A DNA stretch of 64,000 nt, from positions 434,001 to 498,000 of the forward strand of contig NZ_JAPPUY010000003.1 of NCBI RefSeq assembly GCF_026712245.1, read 5' to 3'. The translations under genes and the position numbers were made by a program. Within the stretch, counting starts at the first letter, position 1. Each line of letters starts with the position of its first letter. Below the pieces are notes generated by a model. That model saw only the letters and a list, made by a program, of their open reading frames with translations, had not been told where the DNA came from and made no database searches. Source of the stretch: Roseateles hydrophilus. GTDB taxonomy: Bacteria; Pseudomonadota; Gammaproteobacteria; Burkholderiales; Burkholderiaceae_C. Positions 1 to 8,784 of the stretch are shown in pieces.

Positions 1-1
1 C

Positions 2-508
2 ACGGTCGAGCAGTACGCCCGCGAGGCCTTCGTGCGCTACCAGGCCGACGCGGTGACGCTGTCGCCCTTCATGGGCTTTGACAGCGTGGAGCCCTACCTC
101 GCCTACGAGGGCAAGGGCGCCATCCTGCTGTGCCGCACGTCCAACAAGGGCGGCGACGACTGGCAGATGCAGCGCCTGGCCGACGTGCCGGGCCAGCCGC
201 GGCTGTTCGAGCACCTCGCCCACCTGGCCGAGAGCCAGTGGAACCGCAACGGCCAGCTGGGCCTGGTGGTGGGCGCCACGTATCCGGCCGAGATCGCCCG
301 GGTGCGCGAGCTGGCGCCCACACTGACGCTGCTGGTGCCGGGCGTCGGCGCGCAGGGCGGTGATGCCGCCTCGGTCGTGCAGGCTGCGGGCCGGGACGCG
401 CCGCTGGTGGTGAATTCCTCGCGCGCCGTGCTGTACGCCAGCAACGGGGCCGACTTCGCCGAACGCGCCCGCGCCGTGGCCGAGGCCACCCGGCAGAGCC
501 TGCGCTGA
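2..508 (+). CDS. pyrF: Orotidine 5'-phosphate decarboxylase, C-terminal part (cut by window start)
   Basis: This is the last 168 residues of a type-2 (about 270 aa) OMP decarboxylase, which makes UMP from OMP in the last step of de novo pyrimidine synthesis in the cytoplasm. The frame is open from base 2 with no start codon. Family motifs are visible: LSPFMGFDSVEPY near the left edge, then VVGATYP and VPGVGAQGG, the latter forming the phosphate-binding end of the TIM barrel. The catalytic Asp/Lys motif lies upstream of the window. The stop is followed after 2 bases by the ATG of a hybrid histidine kinase on the same strand, so the two may be cotranscribed although their functions are unrelated. 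Confidence 0.95.
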   Translation, partial: TVEQYAREAFVRYQADAVTLSPFMGFDSVEPYLAYEGKGAILLCRTSNKGGDDWQMQRLADVPGQPRLFEHLAHLAESQWNRNGQLGLVVGATYPAEIARVRELAPTLTLLVPGVGAQGGDAASVVQAAGRDAPLVVNSSRAVLYASNGADFAERARAVAEATRQSLR

Positions 509-510
509 GC

Positions 511-3500
511 ATGCGCCGCGGCGAGGTCGAGCACCTCAGCAGCCTCGTTGGCCACGCCGAGCCGGCGGAGCAGCAGCGCGAGCGGCTGGCCACCAGCATG
601 CGCTGGCATGCCGCGCGCATCTTTCTGCTGGCCTGCGGGCCGGTGTTCCTGCCGGTGGCGGGGCTGTTGTGGCACACGCGCCAGCCTGGCGAGTGGCTGG
701 ACGGCTGGCTGCCGCCCGCGTTGGCGCTGTTGATCTCGCTGCTGGCGTTTGCGCGACTGCTGGTGCTGTCGCGCAGCGCGCGCCACGCGTCGCGGCCGGT
801 GGTGGCGCTGTTGATGATGGCGCTGGTGACGGCGCTGCCGGCCGTGGTGGCCTGGTCGCGCGACCTGGGCCTGTGGGCCTTGAGCCTGGCGCTGTCCGGG
901 CCCGTGGTGGCCTTTGCCACCGGCATGCTGGGGCTGCGCGCCGGCCTGCTGCTGGCGGTGCTGGCTGGCGCCGGCTTGGCCGGCATGGCGGCCGCCGAGG
1001 CCATGGGCTGGTCCACCCATCCCATGGCCATGAACAGCCTGCTGCTGCGCACGGTGGTGCAGTTCTGCCTGCTGGGGGCGGGGCTGATCGCCGGCTTCGG
1101 GCTGCTGCGCATGGTGCAGCGGTCATTGGCCGAGGCGGAGGAGCGCACGGCCCGCTTTCGCGGTTTGCTGGGCATGGCGGTGGACTGGTACTGGGAGATG
1201 GACCGCGAGTTCCGCTTCACCCATGTGGCCGAGGAGCGCCCCGGCAGCTCGGGCCTGGACCTGAGCTCGCGCCTGGGCAAGACGCCGTGGGAGATCGACG
1301 GCATGGGGCTGAACGATGACGAGCTCGACGCCCACCGCGCCGACCTCGAGTCCCACCGCCCCTTCCACGGCATGGTGGCGCGCCGCACGGGCCTGGACGG
1401 CAGCCCGCGCTGGGTGTCCATCAGCGGTGAGCCGCGCTTTGATGCGCAGGGCAACTTCCGCGGCTACTGGGGGGTGGGCCGCGACGTGACGCACGAGGTC
1501 ACCGCCGAGCAGACCGCGCATGCCAACGAGACCCGCTACCGCGAGCTGTTCCGCCGCTCGCCCAGCCCGCTGGTGCTGCACCGCTGGGGCCGTGTGGTGG
1601 ACGCCAACCCGGCGGCCATGGCCATGTTCGGCTACGCGCAGCGCTCCAGCATGATCGGGCAGGACCTGTTCAGCCACTACGAGCCGGGCGACGACGAGAC
1701 CGCCCGCCAGCAGGCCGCGCGGCTGGAGGGCCTGGCGCCCGGCGCCATGCAGCCCATGGCCGAGTACCGGCTGCGCACGCTGTCGCGTCGGCGCCGGTTG
1801 GTGCAGGCCACCAGCGTGCGCGTGGAGACGGCCTCGGGCCCGGCCACGCTGACCTTCTTCACCGACCAGACCGAGCAGAGCCGCGCGCAGGACGCGCTGC
1901 GCCGCAGCGAAGGCCTGCTGAGCCATCTGGTGGCCACCAGCCCCGACGTCATCACGCTGACCGAGGCCGAGACCGGCCGCTACGCGATGGTGAACAAGGC
2001 CTTCGAGCACCTCACGGGCTGGAGCAGTTCCGAGGTGCTGGGCCGCACGGCCGACGACATCGGCATCTGGCACCACCCGCAGGACCGGCAGCACATCCGC
2101 GAGGCCGTGCGCCGCGACGGCATTGCCAGCAACGTGCCCATCAGCTTCCGGCGCAAGGACGGCAGCACGGTGTCCATGCTGGTGTCGGTGGCGCCGTTCG
2201 CGATGGATGGCCAGAACTACTTGGTGCTGTACGCACGCGATGTGACGGAGAGCGAGCGCACGCGCCTCGTGCACGGTGCCATCCTGGAAAACGCGTCCAT
2301 CGGCATCGCGCTGACGCGTGACCAGCAGTTCGTGCTGGCCAACCCGCGTGTGGAGGCTATGTTCGGCTGGACGCGCGGCGCGCTGATCGGCCAGCATGGC
2401 AGCGTGGTCTGGCCCAGCGTGGAGGACTGGCAGGCCATGGACGGCGAGCTGGGCACGGCGCTGGCGGCCGGCGAGCAGGTCGAGATCGAGCGCACCATGC
2501 GGCGCCGCGACGGCTCCACCTTCCTGGCCCGGTTGCTGGCCCAGGTCGTGGACCCGGCGCACCCCAGCCGGGGCGGCACGATCTGGATCATCGAAGACAT
2601 CACCGAGCGCCGCCGCGTGGAAGACCAGCTGGCCCACGCGAAGGACGAGGCCCAGGCCGCCAACCGCGCCAAGAGCGCCTTCCTGGCCAACACCAGCCAC
2701 GAGATCCGCACACCGCTCAACGGCCTGCTGGGCCTGGGGCGGCTGGCGCAGCAGCCCGACATCAGCGACACCCAGCGGCGCGATTACCTCAACCAGATGA
2801 TGGACAGCGCCGAGAGCCTGTCGGGCCTGATCTCCGACATCCTGGACCTGTCCAAGATCGAGGCCGGCCGCCTGACGCTGGAGACCCAGCCCTTCTCGCT
2901 GCGCGAGCTGCTGGGCTCCATCCGCCTGGCCTATCTGACGCTGGCGCAGGCCCGCGGCCTGAGCTTTGCCGTGGAGATCGACCCGGGCCTGTCCAGCTGG
3001 GTGTTCGGCGATCCGCTGCGCACGCGCCAGATCCTGTCCAACTACCTGACCAATGCGCTGAAGTTCACCGACCGTGGCGGCATCTCCGTCAGCGTGAAGG
3101 CACTGCCCTGCAACAGCCAGGGCAGCGTGGGGGAGTGGGTGCGCGTGGAGGTCAGCGACACCGGCCCGGGCATCGCCGTCGAACAGCAGGCGCGGCTGTT
3201 CCAGCCCTTCACGCAGGCCGACGAGTCCACCACGCGGCGCTTCGGCGGCACGGGGCTGGGCCTGTCCATCTGCCGCGAGCTGGCGACGCTGATGGGCGGC
3301 GAGGTGGGCGTGCGCAGCGTGGTCGGCGAGGGCTCGACCTTCTGGGCCGAGCTGCCGCTGCCCGGCGCGCCCGCGCCCATGGCCCACCAGCCGCGCGAGA
3401 CGCGCGCCGTGCCGGACGCGCTGCATGGCCGGCGCGTGCTGATCGCCGAAGACCACCCCGTCAACATGCTGATCGCCGTGGCCCAGCTGGAGCAGTGGGG

Positions 3501-3804
3501 CATGGAGGTGGCGCAGGCCAGCGACGGCCGGCAGGCCATCGAGGCCGTGCTGGCGGCGGCCAGCGTGGGCAAGCCCTTCGACATCGTGTTGATGGATGTG
3601 CAGATGCCCGTCATGGGCGGGCACGACGCCACCCGCGAGCTGCGCAAGCACTTCTCGGCCGAGGAGCTGCCCATCATTGCGCTGACGGCGGCGGCGCTGG
3701 TCTCCGAGCGCGACGATGCGCTGGCGGCGGGCATGAACGACTTCCTGACCAAGCCCATCGACACGCCCAAGCTGCACCAGACGCTGCTGCGGCTGACGAA
3801 GTAG
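511..3804 (+). CDS. Membrane-bound PAS-rich hybrid histidine kinase with receiver domain
   Basis: A 1097-aa sensor kinase. About six hydrophobic segments lie between residues 35 and 200. Several PAS/PAC sensor modules, four by my reading, fill roughly residues 210-690. The HisKA domain carries the phospho-accepting His730 in NTSHEIRTPLN. The HATPase has an N-box (Asn844/Asn848) and the G-box GGTGLGLSI. A C-terminal receiver has the phospho-acceptor Asp1029 in LMDVQMPVMGG and the conserved Lys in LTKPID. There is no Hpt domain and no adjacent response regulator, so phosphotransfer beyond the receiver must use a partner encoded elsewhere. The start used is the ATG 2 bases after the pyrF stop. 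An in-frame ATG at 598 (residue 30) is a possible alternative, and neither has a strong ribosome-binding site. The signal sensed cannot be told from sequence. Confidence 0.93.
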   Translation: MRRGEVEHLSSLVGHAEPAEQQRERLATSMRWHAARIFLLACGPVFLPVAGLLWHTRQPGEWLDGWLPPALALLISLLAFARLLVLSRSARHASRPVVALLMMALVTALPAVVAWSRDLGLWALSLALSGPVVAFATGMLGLRAGLLLAVLAGAGLAGMAAAEAMGWSTHPMAMNSLLLRTVVQFCLLGAGLIAGFGLLRMVQRSLAEAEERTARFRGLLGMAVDWYWEMDREFRFTHVAEERPGSSGLDLSSRLGKTPWEIDGMGLNDDELDAHRADLESHRPFHGMVARRTGLDGSPRWVSISGEPRFDAQGNFRGYWGVGRDVTHEVTAEQTAHANETRYRELFRRSPSPLVLHRWGRVVDANPAAMAMFGYAQRSSMIGQDLFSHYEPGDDETARQQAARLEGLAPGAMQPMAEYRLRTLSRRRRLVQATSVRVETASGPATLTFFTDQTEQSRAQDALRRSEGLLSHLVATSPDVITLTEAETGRYAMVNKAFEHLTGWSSSEVLGRTADDIGIWHHPQDRQHIREAVRRDGIASNVPISFRRKDGSTVSMLVSVAPFAMDGQNYLVLYARDVTESERTRLVHGAILENASIGIALTRDQQFVLANPRVEAMFGWTRGALIGQHGSVVWPSVEDWQAMDGELGTALAAGEQVEIERTMRRRDGSTFLARLLAQVVDPAHPSRGGTIWIIEDITERRRVEDQLAHAKDEAQAANRAKSAFLANTSHEIRTPLNGLLGLGRLAQQPDISDTQRRDYLNQMMDSAESLSGLISDILDLSKIEAGRLTLETQPFSLRELLGSIRLAYLTLAQARGLSFAVEIDPGLSSWVFGDPLRTRQILSNYLTNALKFTDRGGISVSVKALPCNSQGSVGEWVRVEVSDTGPGIAVEQQARLFQPFTQADESTTRRFGGTGLGLSICRELATLMGGEVGVRSVVGEGSTFWAELPLPGAPAPMAHQPRETRAVPDALHGRRVLIAEDHPVNMLIAVAQLEQWGMEVAQASDGRQAIEAVLAAASVGKPFDIVLMDVQMPVMGGHDATRELRKHFSAEELPIIALTAAALVSERDDALAAGMNDFLTKPIDTPKLHQTLLRLTK

Positions 3805-3813
3805 CCCGAGCCC

Positions 3814-3848
3814 ACCGGCTTTGCCGGCCTCAGCCCGGCAAGGCCGGT
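3814..3848 (+). terminator. Long hairpin after the hybrid kinase, possible terminator
   Basis: A 14-bp stem (arms 3814-3827 and 3835-3848, one G-T pair) encloses a 7-base loop, starting 10 bases after the kinase stop. No T-run follows, so it is either a weak or Rho-assisted terminator or a mRNA-stabilising hairpin. Confidence 0.5.
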
Positions 3849-3918
3849 GCTGCGGGTGCCGCTTGCGGGGCAGGTACGCTACGCGACCCTGTCAACTCCG
3901 CTTGAAGGCATCGCCTGT

Positions 3919-4632
3919 ATGAATGCTTCTCCGCCCCGCAGCTTCAAGTACTACGACTTGATCATGGCGGCCTGCGTCTGCGTGCTGCTGTGCGCCAACC
4001 TGATCGGGCCGGCCAAGGCGGCGCAGCTGGAGCTGCCGCTGCTGGGCACAGTGACCTTCGGGGCCGACCTGTTCTTCTTCCCCATCAGCTACATCTTTGG
4101 CGACGTGCTGACCGAGGTGTACGGCTATGGCCGCGACCGGCGCGTCGTGTGGGCGGGCTTCGGCGCGCTGCTGTTCGCGGCCTTCATGGCCTTCGTGATC
4201 GTGCACCTGCCGCCGGCACAGAACGCCTTCATGGACGGCTACCAGGCCCATGTCGAGGCCATGTTCGGCAACACCTGGCGCGTGGTTGCTGCGTCCATGA
4301 TCGCGTTCGCTGCCGGCAGCTTCGCCAACAGTTTTGTGATGGCCAAGATGAAGGTGGCCACCAACGGTCGCTACCTGTGGGCGCGCATCGTCGGCTCCAC
4401 GGCGGTGGGCCAGCTGCTGGACACCGGCCTGTTCCTGACCATCGCCTTCTGGGGCATCTGGCCGCAGGAGCAACTGCTGGCGGTGTTCGTGGCGCAGTAC
4501 TGCTTCAAGCTGGTGTGGGAGGCCGTGCTCTTCCCGGTCACGGCCCGCTTCGTCACCTTCCTGAAGCGGGCCGAGGGGCTGGACTACTACGACCGTGACA
4601 CCAACTTCAACCCGTTCATGTTGAAGATCTGA
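3919..4632 (+). CDS. yhhQ: Queuosine precursor transporter (YhhQ/VUT family)
   Basis: A 237-aa inner-membrane protein of the VUT/YhhQ family (DUF165), which imports queuosine precursors (preQ0/preQ1) for tRNA wobble modification in the characterised E. coli member. Family marks are the first helix followed by an N-L-I-G-P-A-K segment, FGADLFFFPISYIFGDVLTEVYG around residues 48-70, and a late GSTAVGQLLDTGLF segment. About six membrane helices are expected. The ATG at 3919 gives a length close to the usual 220-240 aa. An upstream in-frame start at 3847 would overlap the preceding hairpin and adds a sequence not typical of the family. No preQ1 riboswitch is recognisable upstream. Confidence 0.9.
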   Translation: MNASPPRSFKYYDLIMAACVCVLLCANLIGPAKAAQLELPLLGTVTFGADLFFFPISYIFGDVLTEVYGYGRDRRVVWAGFGALLFAAFMAFVIVHLPPAQNAFMDGYQAHVEAMFGNTWRVVAASMIAFAAGSFANSFVMAKMKVATNGRYLWARIVGSTAVGQLLDTGLFLTIAFWGIWPQEQLLAVFVAQYCFKLVWEAVLFPVTARFVTFLKRAEGLDYYDRDTNFNPFMLKI

Positions 4633-4736
4633 GGGCGGCGGAGCTGAATCGCCGGCCATGGCGTCGCGTCGGATTGACCAGGACGCGAGCCACGGCCGGT
4701 GTACGCGGCATGCCGTCACAAGGTTCGCGCACGCAT

Positions 4737-4766
4737 AAAAAAAAGGCACCGAGTGGTGCCTTTTTT
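4737..4766. terminator. Bidirectional intrinsic terminator
   Basis: A perfect 6-bp stem (4745-4750 with 4755-4760, loop GAGT) is flanked by eight A on the left and six T on the right, so it can end transcription from yhhQ on the plus strand and from the TonB-dependent receptor gene on the minus strand. Confidence 0.9.
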
Positions 4767-4794
4767 GATGCGGCTGCTGGTGCAGCCCGATCGA

Positions 4795-7779
4795 TCACTT
4801 GAACTTGTAGCTCGCCGAGACCGTGAAGTAGCGGCCCAACGCATTGTGCAGACCCGTGTTGTGACCCAGATAGGTCGCGCCCGGATCGTACGGGGCCTTC
4901 TCGTCCATGACGTTCTGGATGTTGAAAGCCAGGGTCAGGTTCTTGAAGCCCGTGTAGGAGTAGCTCAAGTCAAAGGTCGTCCAGCTGGACACGGCGCAGC
5001 CCGGGAAGCGGTTCAGATACAGGTCACGACCGTTGGTGGCAGTCGGGGCTTGGCCCACCTGGCTCCGGCTTGTCAGCGGATTGGCGCCAACGAGGTCTGC
5101 CGGGTTGGTGACGTTGCCGTAGTGGCAGGTCAGTCCCGAGTACTCGCGCATCGTGCCGTCCGGCTGGCCGTACTGCTTGCGGATCAGCGAAATGCCGCTC
5201 ACGTAGTTCATCGCACCGACCACGTTGTGGGCACCCGTCTCAAAGGCCGTCGAGAAACGGAACTTCGTGCGGGGGATGTCGCCAGCCGACGTCGCCCAGT
5301 CCCACAGGCCGCCACGCGTGCCGACCAAGTTGTTGGACGGGTAGCCCGGTTGCTCGATGCGTTCGTACTTGGTCGTGTAGGTGCCGTTCAGGGAGTTGGT
5401 CCACTTGACGGCGCCATTCATGACCTTCGTCGACACCTTGGCTTCGAAGTCGATGCCCGACACCATCGTGCTGCCCTGGTTGGTCCACGGCGTGGCAACA
5501 GTCAGCAGGGGGCCGGTACCGGGCTGGCCGTTCAGCAGCAGTGCGGGGTTGGTGTCACGGATCAGCGAGCCCACAGGGTAGCGCTCCGGATGGTCGACGA
5601 CGTCCTGAGCGCTGCCCAGTGCGACCTCGCCGTTCTTGCGGATCTTGAACCAGCCCACAACGAAATCAACGCCCTGGGTCGGCGAAACCACCAAGCCGAA
5701 GGACGAGCTGTAGGCCGTCTCCGGGCGCAGCGCGGGGTTGGCACCACCCTGGCCTGACACGCTCTTGTTGCAGTCGGCAGCTTCAGCGCCGGGGAACGGC
5801 ACCTGCGGGTCCGCGTTCGTGTTGCAGCGGATTGGATCCTGCAGGCCGTTCACGAAGAACTGTGCGCCACCCGGGCTGACTTGAGACACGGCCGGGGCAC
5901 GGAAGCCTTCGGCATACGTGCCGCGGAAGCTGAGGATGTCCGTTGCGGTCCACTTGAAACCGGCCTTGGGCACAAAGTTGGTCTTGATGCCGGGGTACTT
6001 GTCGACGCGGCCTGCCAGGTCGACTTCCAACGACTTCAGCGCCGGCAGGCGGAACTCGACAAAGGCCGACTTCACGTCGCGCGAGCCCGTCACGGCGGTG
6101 TTGGCCAGGCCGAGGATGTTGCCAGCGGCGGTGTCCGCAGCAGGCGTAATCTCGATCGACTCGCGGCGCAGTTCGACACCGGCGGCCATGCCGATCGGGC
6201 CGCCCGGCAGCTTGCCGAACTCGGTGCTGACCTTGGCGTCCCACTGCAGGATTTCGGCCTCGCCCTTGTTCAGCAGCGGGCGGGAGAGGTCCGGGTCGGC
6301 TGCGATCGAAGCCAGCGAGCGGTTCGTGCCACCGGATTGCGGGCCCAGCATCTGGCGCAGCACCGGCAGGCGCAGGAAACCGTAGCTGGTCTCGTTGCGA
6401 TCCGAGCGGTTCCACAGCACGGCGGATTCCCAATCCCAGTTGCCGAAGGCTGTTCCCTTGACGCCGGCCAGCGCACGGTAGCCCTCGTTCACGAGCTTGT
6501 TGCCGCCCGCAACGTTCTCGAAACGCATCTGCACGGCAGCGCGCGAGGTCGGGAACGGGTTGTCGGGGTGGCCGACTTCCAGGATGGCCTGGAAGCTGGG
6601 CGCCACGCCTGCACCGCCCAACAGGAAGTTGCTCGTGGGCGACAGGCCGCTGATGGTGCGGGACGCAGCCAAGTACTTGCGCTCGCTGCGGCTGTAAGCG
6701 AACTCGCCAAAGGCAGTGATGCTGTCGCTGACGGCCAGCGTGCCGCGGCCCAGCAGGCTGGCATCCGTGCCGGGGTTCTGCATCTCGTTGAAGGCGTCGA
6801 GATCGTAGTTGCAGAAGGTGCGGTTCAGCAGGCCGGCAGCGGAGGCCGCCGTCGAGAAGCCGAACTTGGTGGCGTCAGCCGTGGCGACGTTCAACTGCTG
6901 CGAGGTCGGGCAGTTGACGCGATTGACGATGTTGGCCGCGCTGGCTTGCGAGAAGTTGCGCGCGCCCGACGTGCCCTCACGTGTAAAGAAGGGCGATGCC
7001 GACGAGAAGCTGCCGTAGGGGCCGCGGCGCAGGTTCAGAGCACGGTAGTCAGCAGCCATGATGCCGGCGTCCGTGTTGTCGCCGACCATGCTGCGCCCCT
7101 TGACGGAGAGATCGCCGCCGATCATGACGTTATAGCCATTGACCGCCAGGTCGCCGATACCGAAGGTGCCGCTCACGCTGCCCTTCTGGTATTCGTTCTT
7201 GCCGTTGGCACCAGCCACAGCCTTGACTTCGATGCCTTGGTAATCGTTGCGCGTGATGAAGTTGACCACGCCGCCGATCGCGTCAGAGCCGTAGACAGCG
7301 GAGGCACCATCCTTCAGCACCTCAACGCGCGCCAGCGCCGAGACCGGGATGGAGTTCAGGTCGTACAGCGTCGACGTGCCGTTGTTGGGGTTGGCGTAGG
7401 CCGACGGCGTCATGCGGCGGCCGTTCAGCAGGATCAGCGTGGACGTGGCCGACAGGTTGCGCAGAGAGACCGTCGACACGCCGCGCGAGAAACCGTTCTG
7501 GTTGGGGGTGTCAAGATAGCCGTCATTGCCGATGGCTGGCACCAGGGTGCGCAGCAGCTCGAGCACGTTCTTGGCACCGGATGTGGAGATTTCCTTGGCG
7601 GAAATCACGTCGACCGGCGAGCTGCCTTCCTTGCTGATGCGCTTGATGTTCGAGCCCGTCACCTCAACGCGTTCCAGCTGCTGGGTGCCGGATTGCGCCA
7701 CGGCTTGCAAGCACAAGACTTGCGCTGCAAGCGCAGTGAACGTGACTGCTAGCTTGGGAAAGTGTCGAGAAGATTTCAT
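4795..7779 (-). CDS. TonB-dependent outer-membrane receptor (Oar-like), copy 1
   Basis: A 994-aa outer-membrane receptor. An N-terminal signal peptide of about 29 residues ends at AVAQ, and a TonB-box-like LERVEVTGS follows. The plug domain (about residues 50-175) includes LLNGRRM, VEVLKDGASAVYGSDAIGG and VVNFITR, and a long beta-barrel ends in aromatic strands. The ATG at 7779 is chosen because the signal peptide begins there; starts at 7806 or further upstream add residues without a signal character. The chain ends F-K, not in the usual terminal aromatic residue. It is the first of three receptors in the window sharing the LERVEVTGS opening. The substrate is unknown; peptides are one possibility given the carboxypeptidase nearby, but this is only a guess. 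Confidence 0.93.
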   Translation of the reverse strand: MKSSRHFPKLAVTFTALAAQVLCLQAVAQSGTQQLERVEVTGSNIKRISKEGSSPVDVISAKEISTSGAKNVLELLRTLVPAIGNDGYLDTPNQNGFSRGVSTVSLRNLSATSTLILLNGRRMTPSAYANPNNGTSTLYDLNSIPVSALARVEVLKDGASAVYGSDAIGGVVNFITRNDYQGIEVKAVAGANGKNEYQKGSVSGTFGIGDLAVNGYNVMIGGDLSVKGRSMVGDNTDAGIMAADYRALNLRRGPYGSFSSASPFFTREGTSGARNFSQASAANIVNRVNCPTSQQLNVATADATKFGFSTAASAAGLLNRTFCNYDLDAFNEMQNPGTDASLLGRGTLAVSDSITAFGEFAYSRSERKYLAASRTISGLSPTSNFLLGGAGVAPSFQAILEVGHPDNPFPTSRAAVQMRFENVAGGNKLVNEGYRALAGVKGTAFGNWDWESAVLWNRSDRNETSYGFLRLPVLRQMLGPQSGGTNRSLASIAADPDLSRPLLNKGEAEILQWDAKVSTEFGKLPGGPIGMAAGVELRRESIEITPAADTAAGNILGLANTAVTGSRDVKSAFVEFRLPALKSLEVDLAGRVDKYPGIKTNFVPKAGFKWTATDILSFRGTYAEGFRAPAVSQVSPGGAQFFVNGLQDPIRCNTNADPQVPFPGAEAADCNKSVSGQGGANPALRPETAYSSSFGLVVSPTQGVDFVVGWFKIRKNGEVALGSAQDVVDHPERYPVGSLIRDTNPALLLNGQPGTGPLLTVATPWTNQGSTMVSGIDFEAKVSTKVMNGAVKWTNSLNGTYTTKYERIEQPGYPSNNLVGTRGGLWDWATSAGDIPRTKFRFSTAFETGAHNVVGAMNYVSGISLIRKQYGQPDGTMREYSGLTCHYGNVTNPADLVGANPLTSRSQVGQAPTATNGRDLYLNRFPGCAVSSWTTFDLSYSYTGFKNLTLAFNIQNVMDEKAPYDPGATYLGHNTGLHNALGRYFTVSASYKFK

Positions 7780-8115
7780 GGGCGTCAGGTCAAGGTGAAA
7801 AGACATGCCGAAAGTTTGCTTTGCTCTTCTCGCGCGAAGAAGGCAGGCATGCACCCCTTGACAAGCGTTACTTGCGGCACGTTCTTTACTGACGCGTCAA
7901 AACCTTGTTTTTGCTGCGTATTGGGGCGTCAAGTGCTTGGCTTGGTGCCCTTGAGCCCCGACTTGGTTTGGTGTCATCGCGCCGTGCAGCGCATTGGCAC
8001 ACGATTGTTGCAACGTGACAACAACTTGTGATGGGGAGGCCGCGACGAGCAGTGCGCGCTCCGGAGCTTTGGCGCCTCGGCCATGGCGTTCTCGCTGCGG
8101 TTGACAATGTCAAGC
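7780..8115. promoter_or_regulatory. 336-bp divergent intergenic region
   Basis: This gap separates the leftward receptor gene from the rightward hydrolase gene and is less GC-rich than its surroundings, as expected for promoters. It holds a perfect 10-bp palindrome TGACGCGTCA at 7890-7899 and an imperfect inverted repeat TTGTTG/CAACAA at 8005-8024. I do not see a convincing -35/-10 pair on either strand. Confidence 0.4.
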
Positions 8116-8784
8116 ATGAACTCGCTTGATGCCCACGGCCAACCCGACCTGTTGTTCGCCCTGCTGCCCGACGGCGGCATCGCCCCCGACGGCCCGGACA
8201 CGCTGGCCCCGCTGGCGGCCGCGTTGCAAGCCCAGTACCCCAGTGCCGTCACGCTGACGCTGCATCCGCCGCTGCGGGATGGCGAAGGCCGCTGCCGCTG
8301 GTGGGCGGGGGGCGCGCCCAGCCCCGAGGGCGTGGCGGCGGCGCTGCCGGTGCTGATCGAGCGCCTGCGGGCGGAAGCCGCCCGGCTGGGCCTGCCGTGG
8401 CAGCGTGTGGCGCTGGCCGGTGTGGGCGAGGGCGCGCTGCTGGCGCTGGAGGCGGTGCAGGCCGAGGCCGCGCTGGCCGGCCGCGTGCTGGCGCTGGCCG
8501 GGGGCTACCTGTCCCGGCCCGGCCATGCGCCGCAGGACGTCTGTGTGCACCTCGTCCACGGGCTGGCGGACCAGCGCTTCCCGTCCCGCCATGTGGTGGA
8601 TGCGGCTCAGGCGCTGGTGGACCTGGGTGCCGACGTGACGGCCGACCTGCTGCCGCACCTGGACCATGGCCTGCACCCGGCGATGGTCGACAAGGCCATG
8701 GAGCAGCTGCGCACCTTCATCCCCGCGCGGCTGTGGCGCGAGGCGCTGCTGGCCGCGCAGGAAAACGAGCGTCCCGTCAGCTGA
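8116..8784 (+). CDS. YpfH-like alpha/beta hydrolase lacking the nucleophile serine
   Basis: A 222-aa protein of the phospholipase/carboxylesterase (Abhydrolase_2, YpfH) family. The aspartate region (VHGLADQRFP) and histidine region (LPHLDHGLH) line up with the family, and so does the C-terminal TFIPARLWREALLAAQ. The nucleophile elbow, normally G-x-S-x-G, reads GVGEG: the serine codon is replaced by glycine (GGC at 8425-8427, residue 104). Unless another residue takes over, it should not have classical serine esterase activity and may be a pseudoenzyme or binding protein. The start at 8116 is preferred; in-frame ATGs at 8083 and 8107 are alternatives. It ends directly against the convergent carboxypeptidase stop. 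Confidence 0.82.
   Translation: MNSLDAHGQPDLLFALLPDGGIAPDGPDTLAPLAAALQAQYPSAVTLTLHPPLRDGEGRCRWWAGGAPSPEGVAAALPVLIERLRAEAARLGLPWQRVALAGVGEGALLALEAVQAEAALAGRVLALAGGYLSRPGHAPQDVCVHLVHGLADQRFPSRHVVDAAQALVDLGADVTADLLPHLDHGLHPAMVDKAMEQLRTFIPARLWREALLAAQENERPVS

Noticed and set aside
1123-3777. An 884-codon open frame on the minus strand opposite the hybrid kinase
   Set aside because: It is rich in H, R, A, G and Q with no domain, as expected for the antisense frame of GC-rich coding DNA; the plus-strand kinase domains are unmistakable.
3849-3918. A preQ1 riboswitch before the queuosine precursor transporter gene
   Set aside because: No preQ1 aptamer pattern is visible in the short region between the hairpin and the start codon.
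5881-7752. A 623-codon plus-strand frame opposite receptor copy 1
   Set aside because: Same antisense composition bias; the minus strand carries a signal peptide, plug and barrel.
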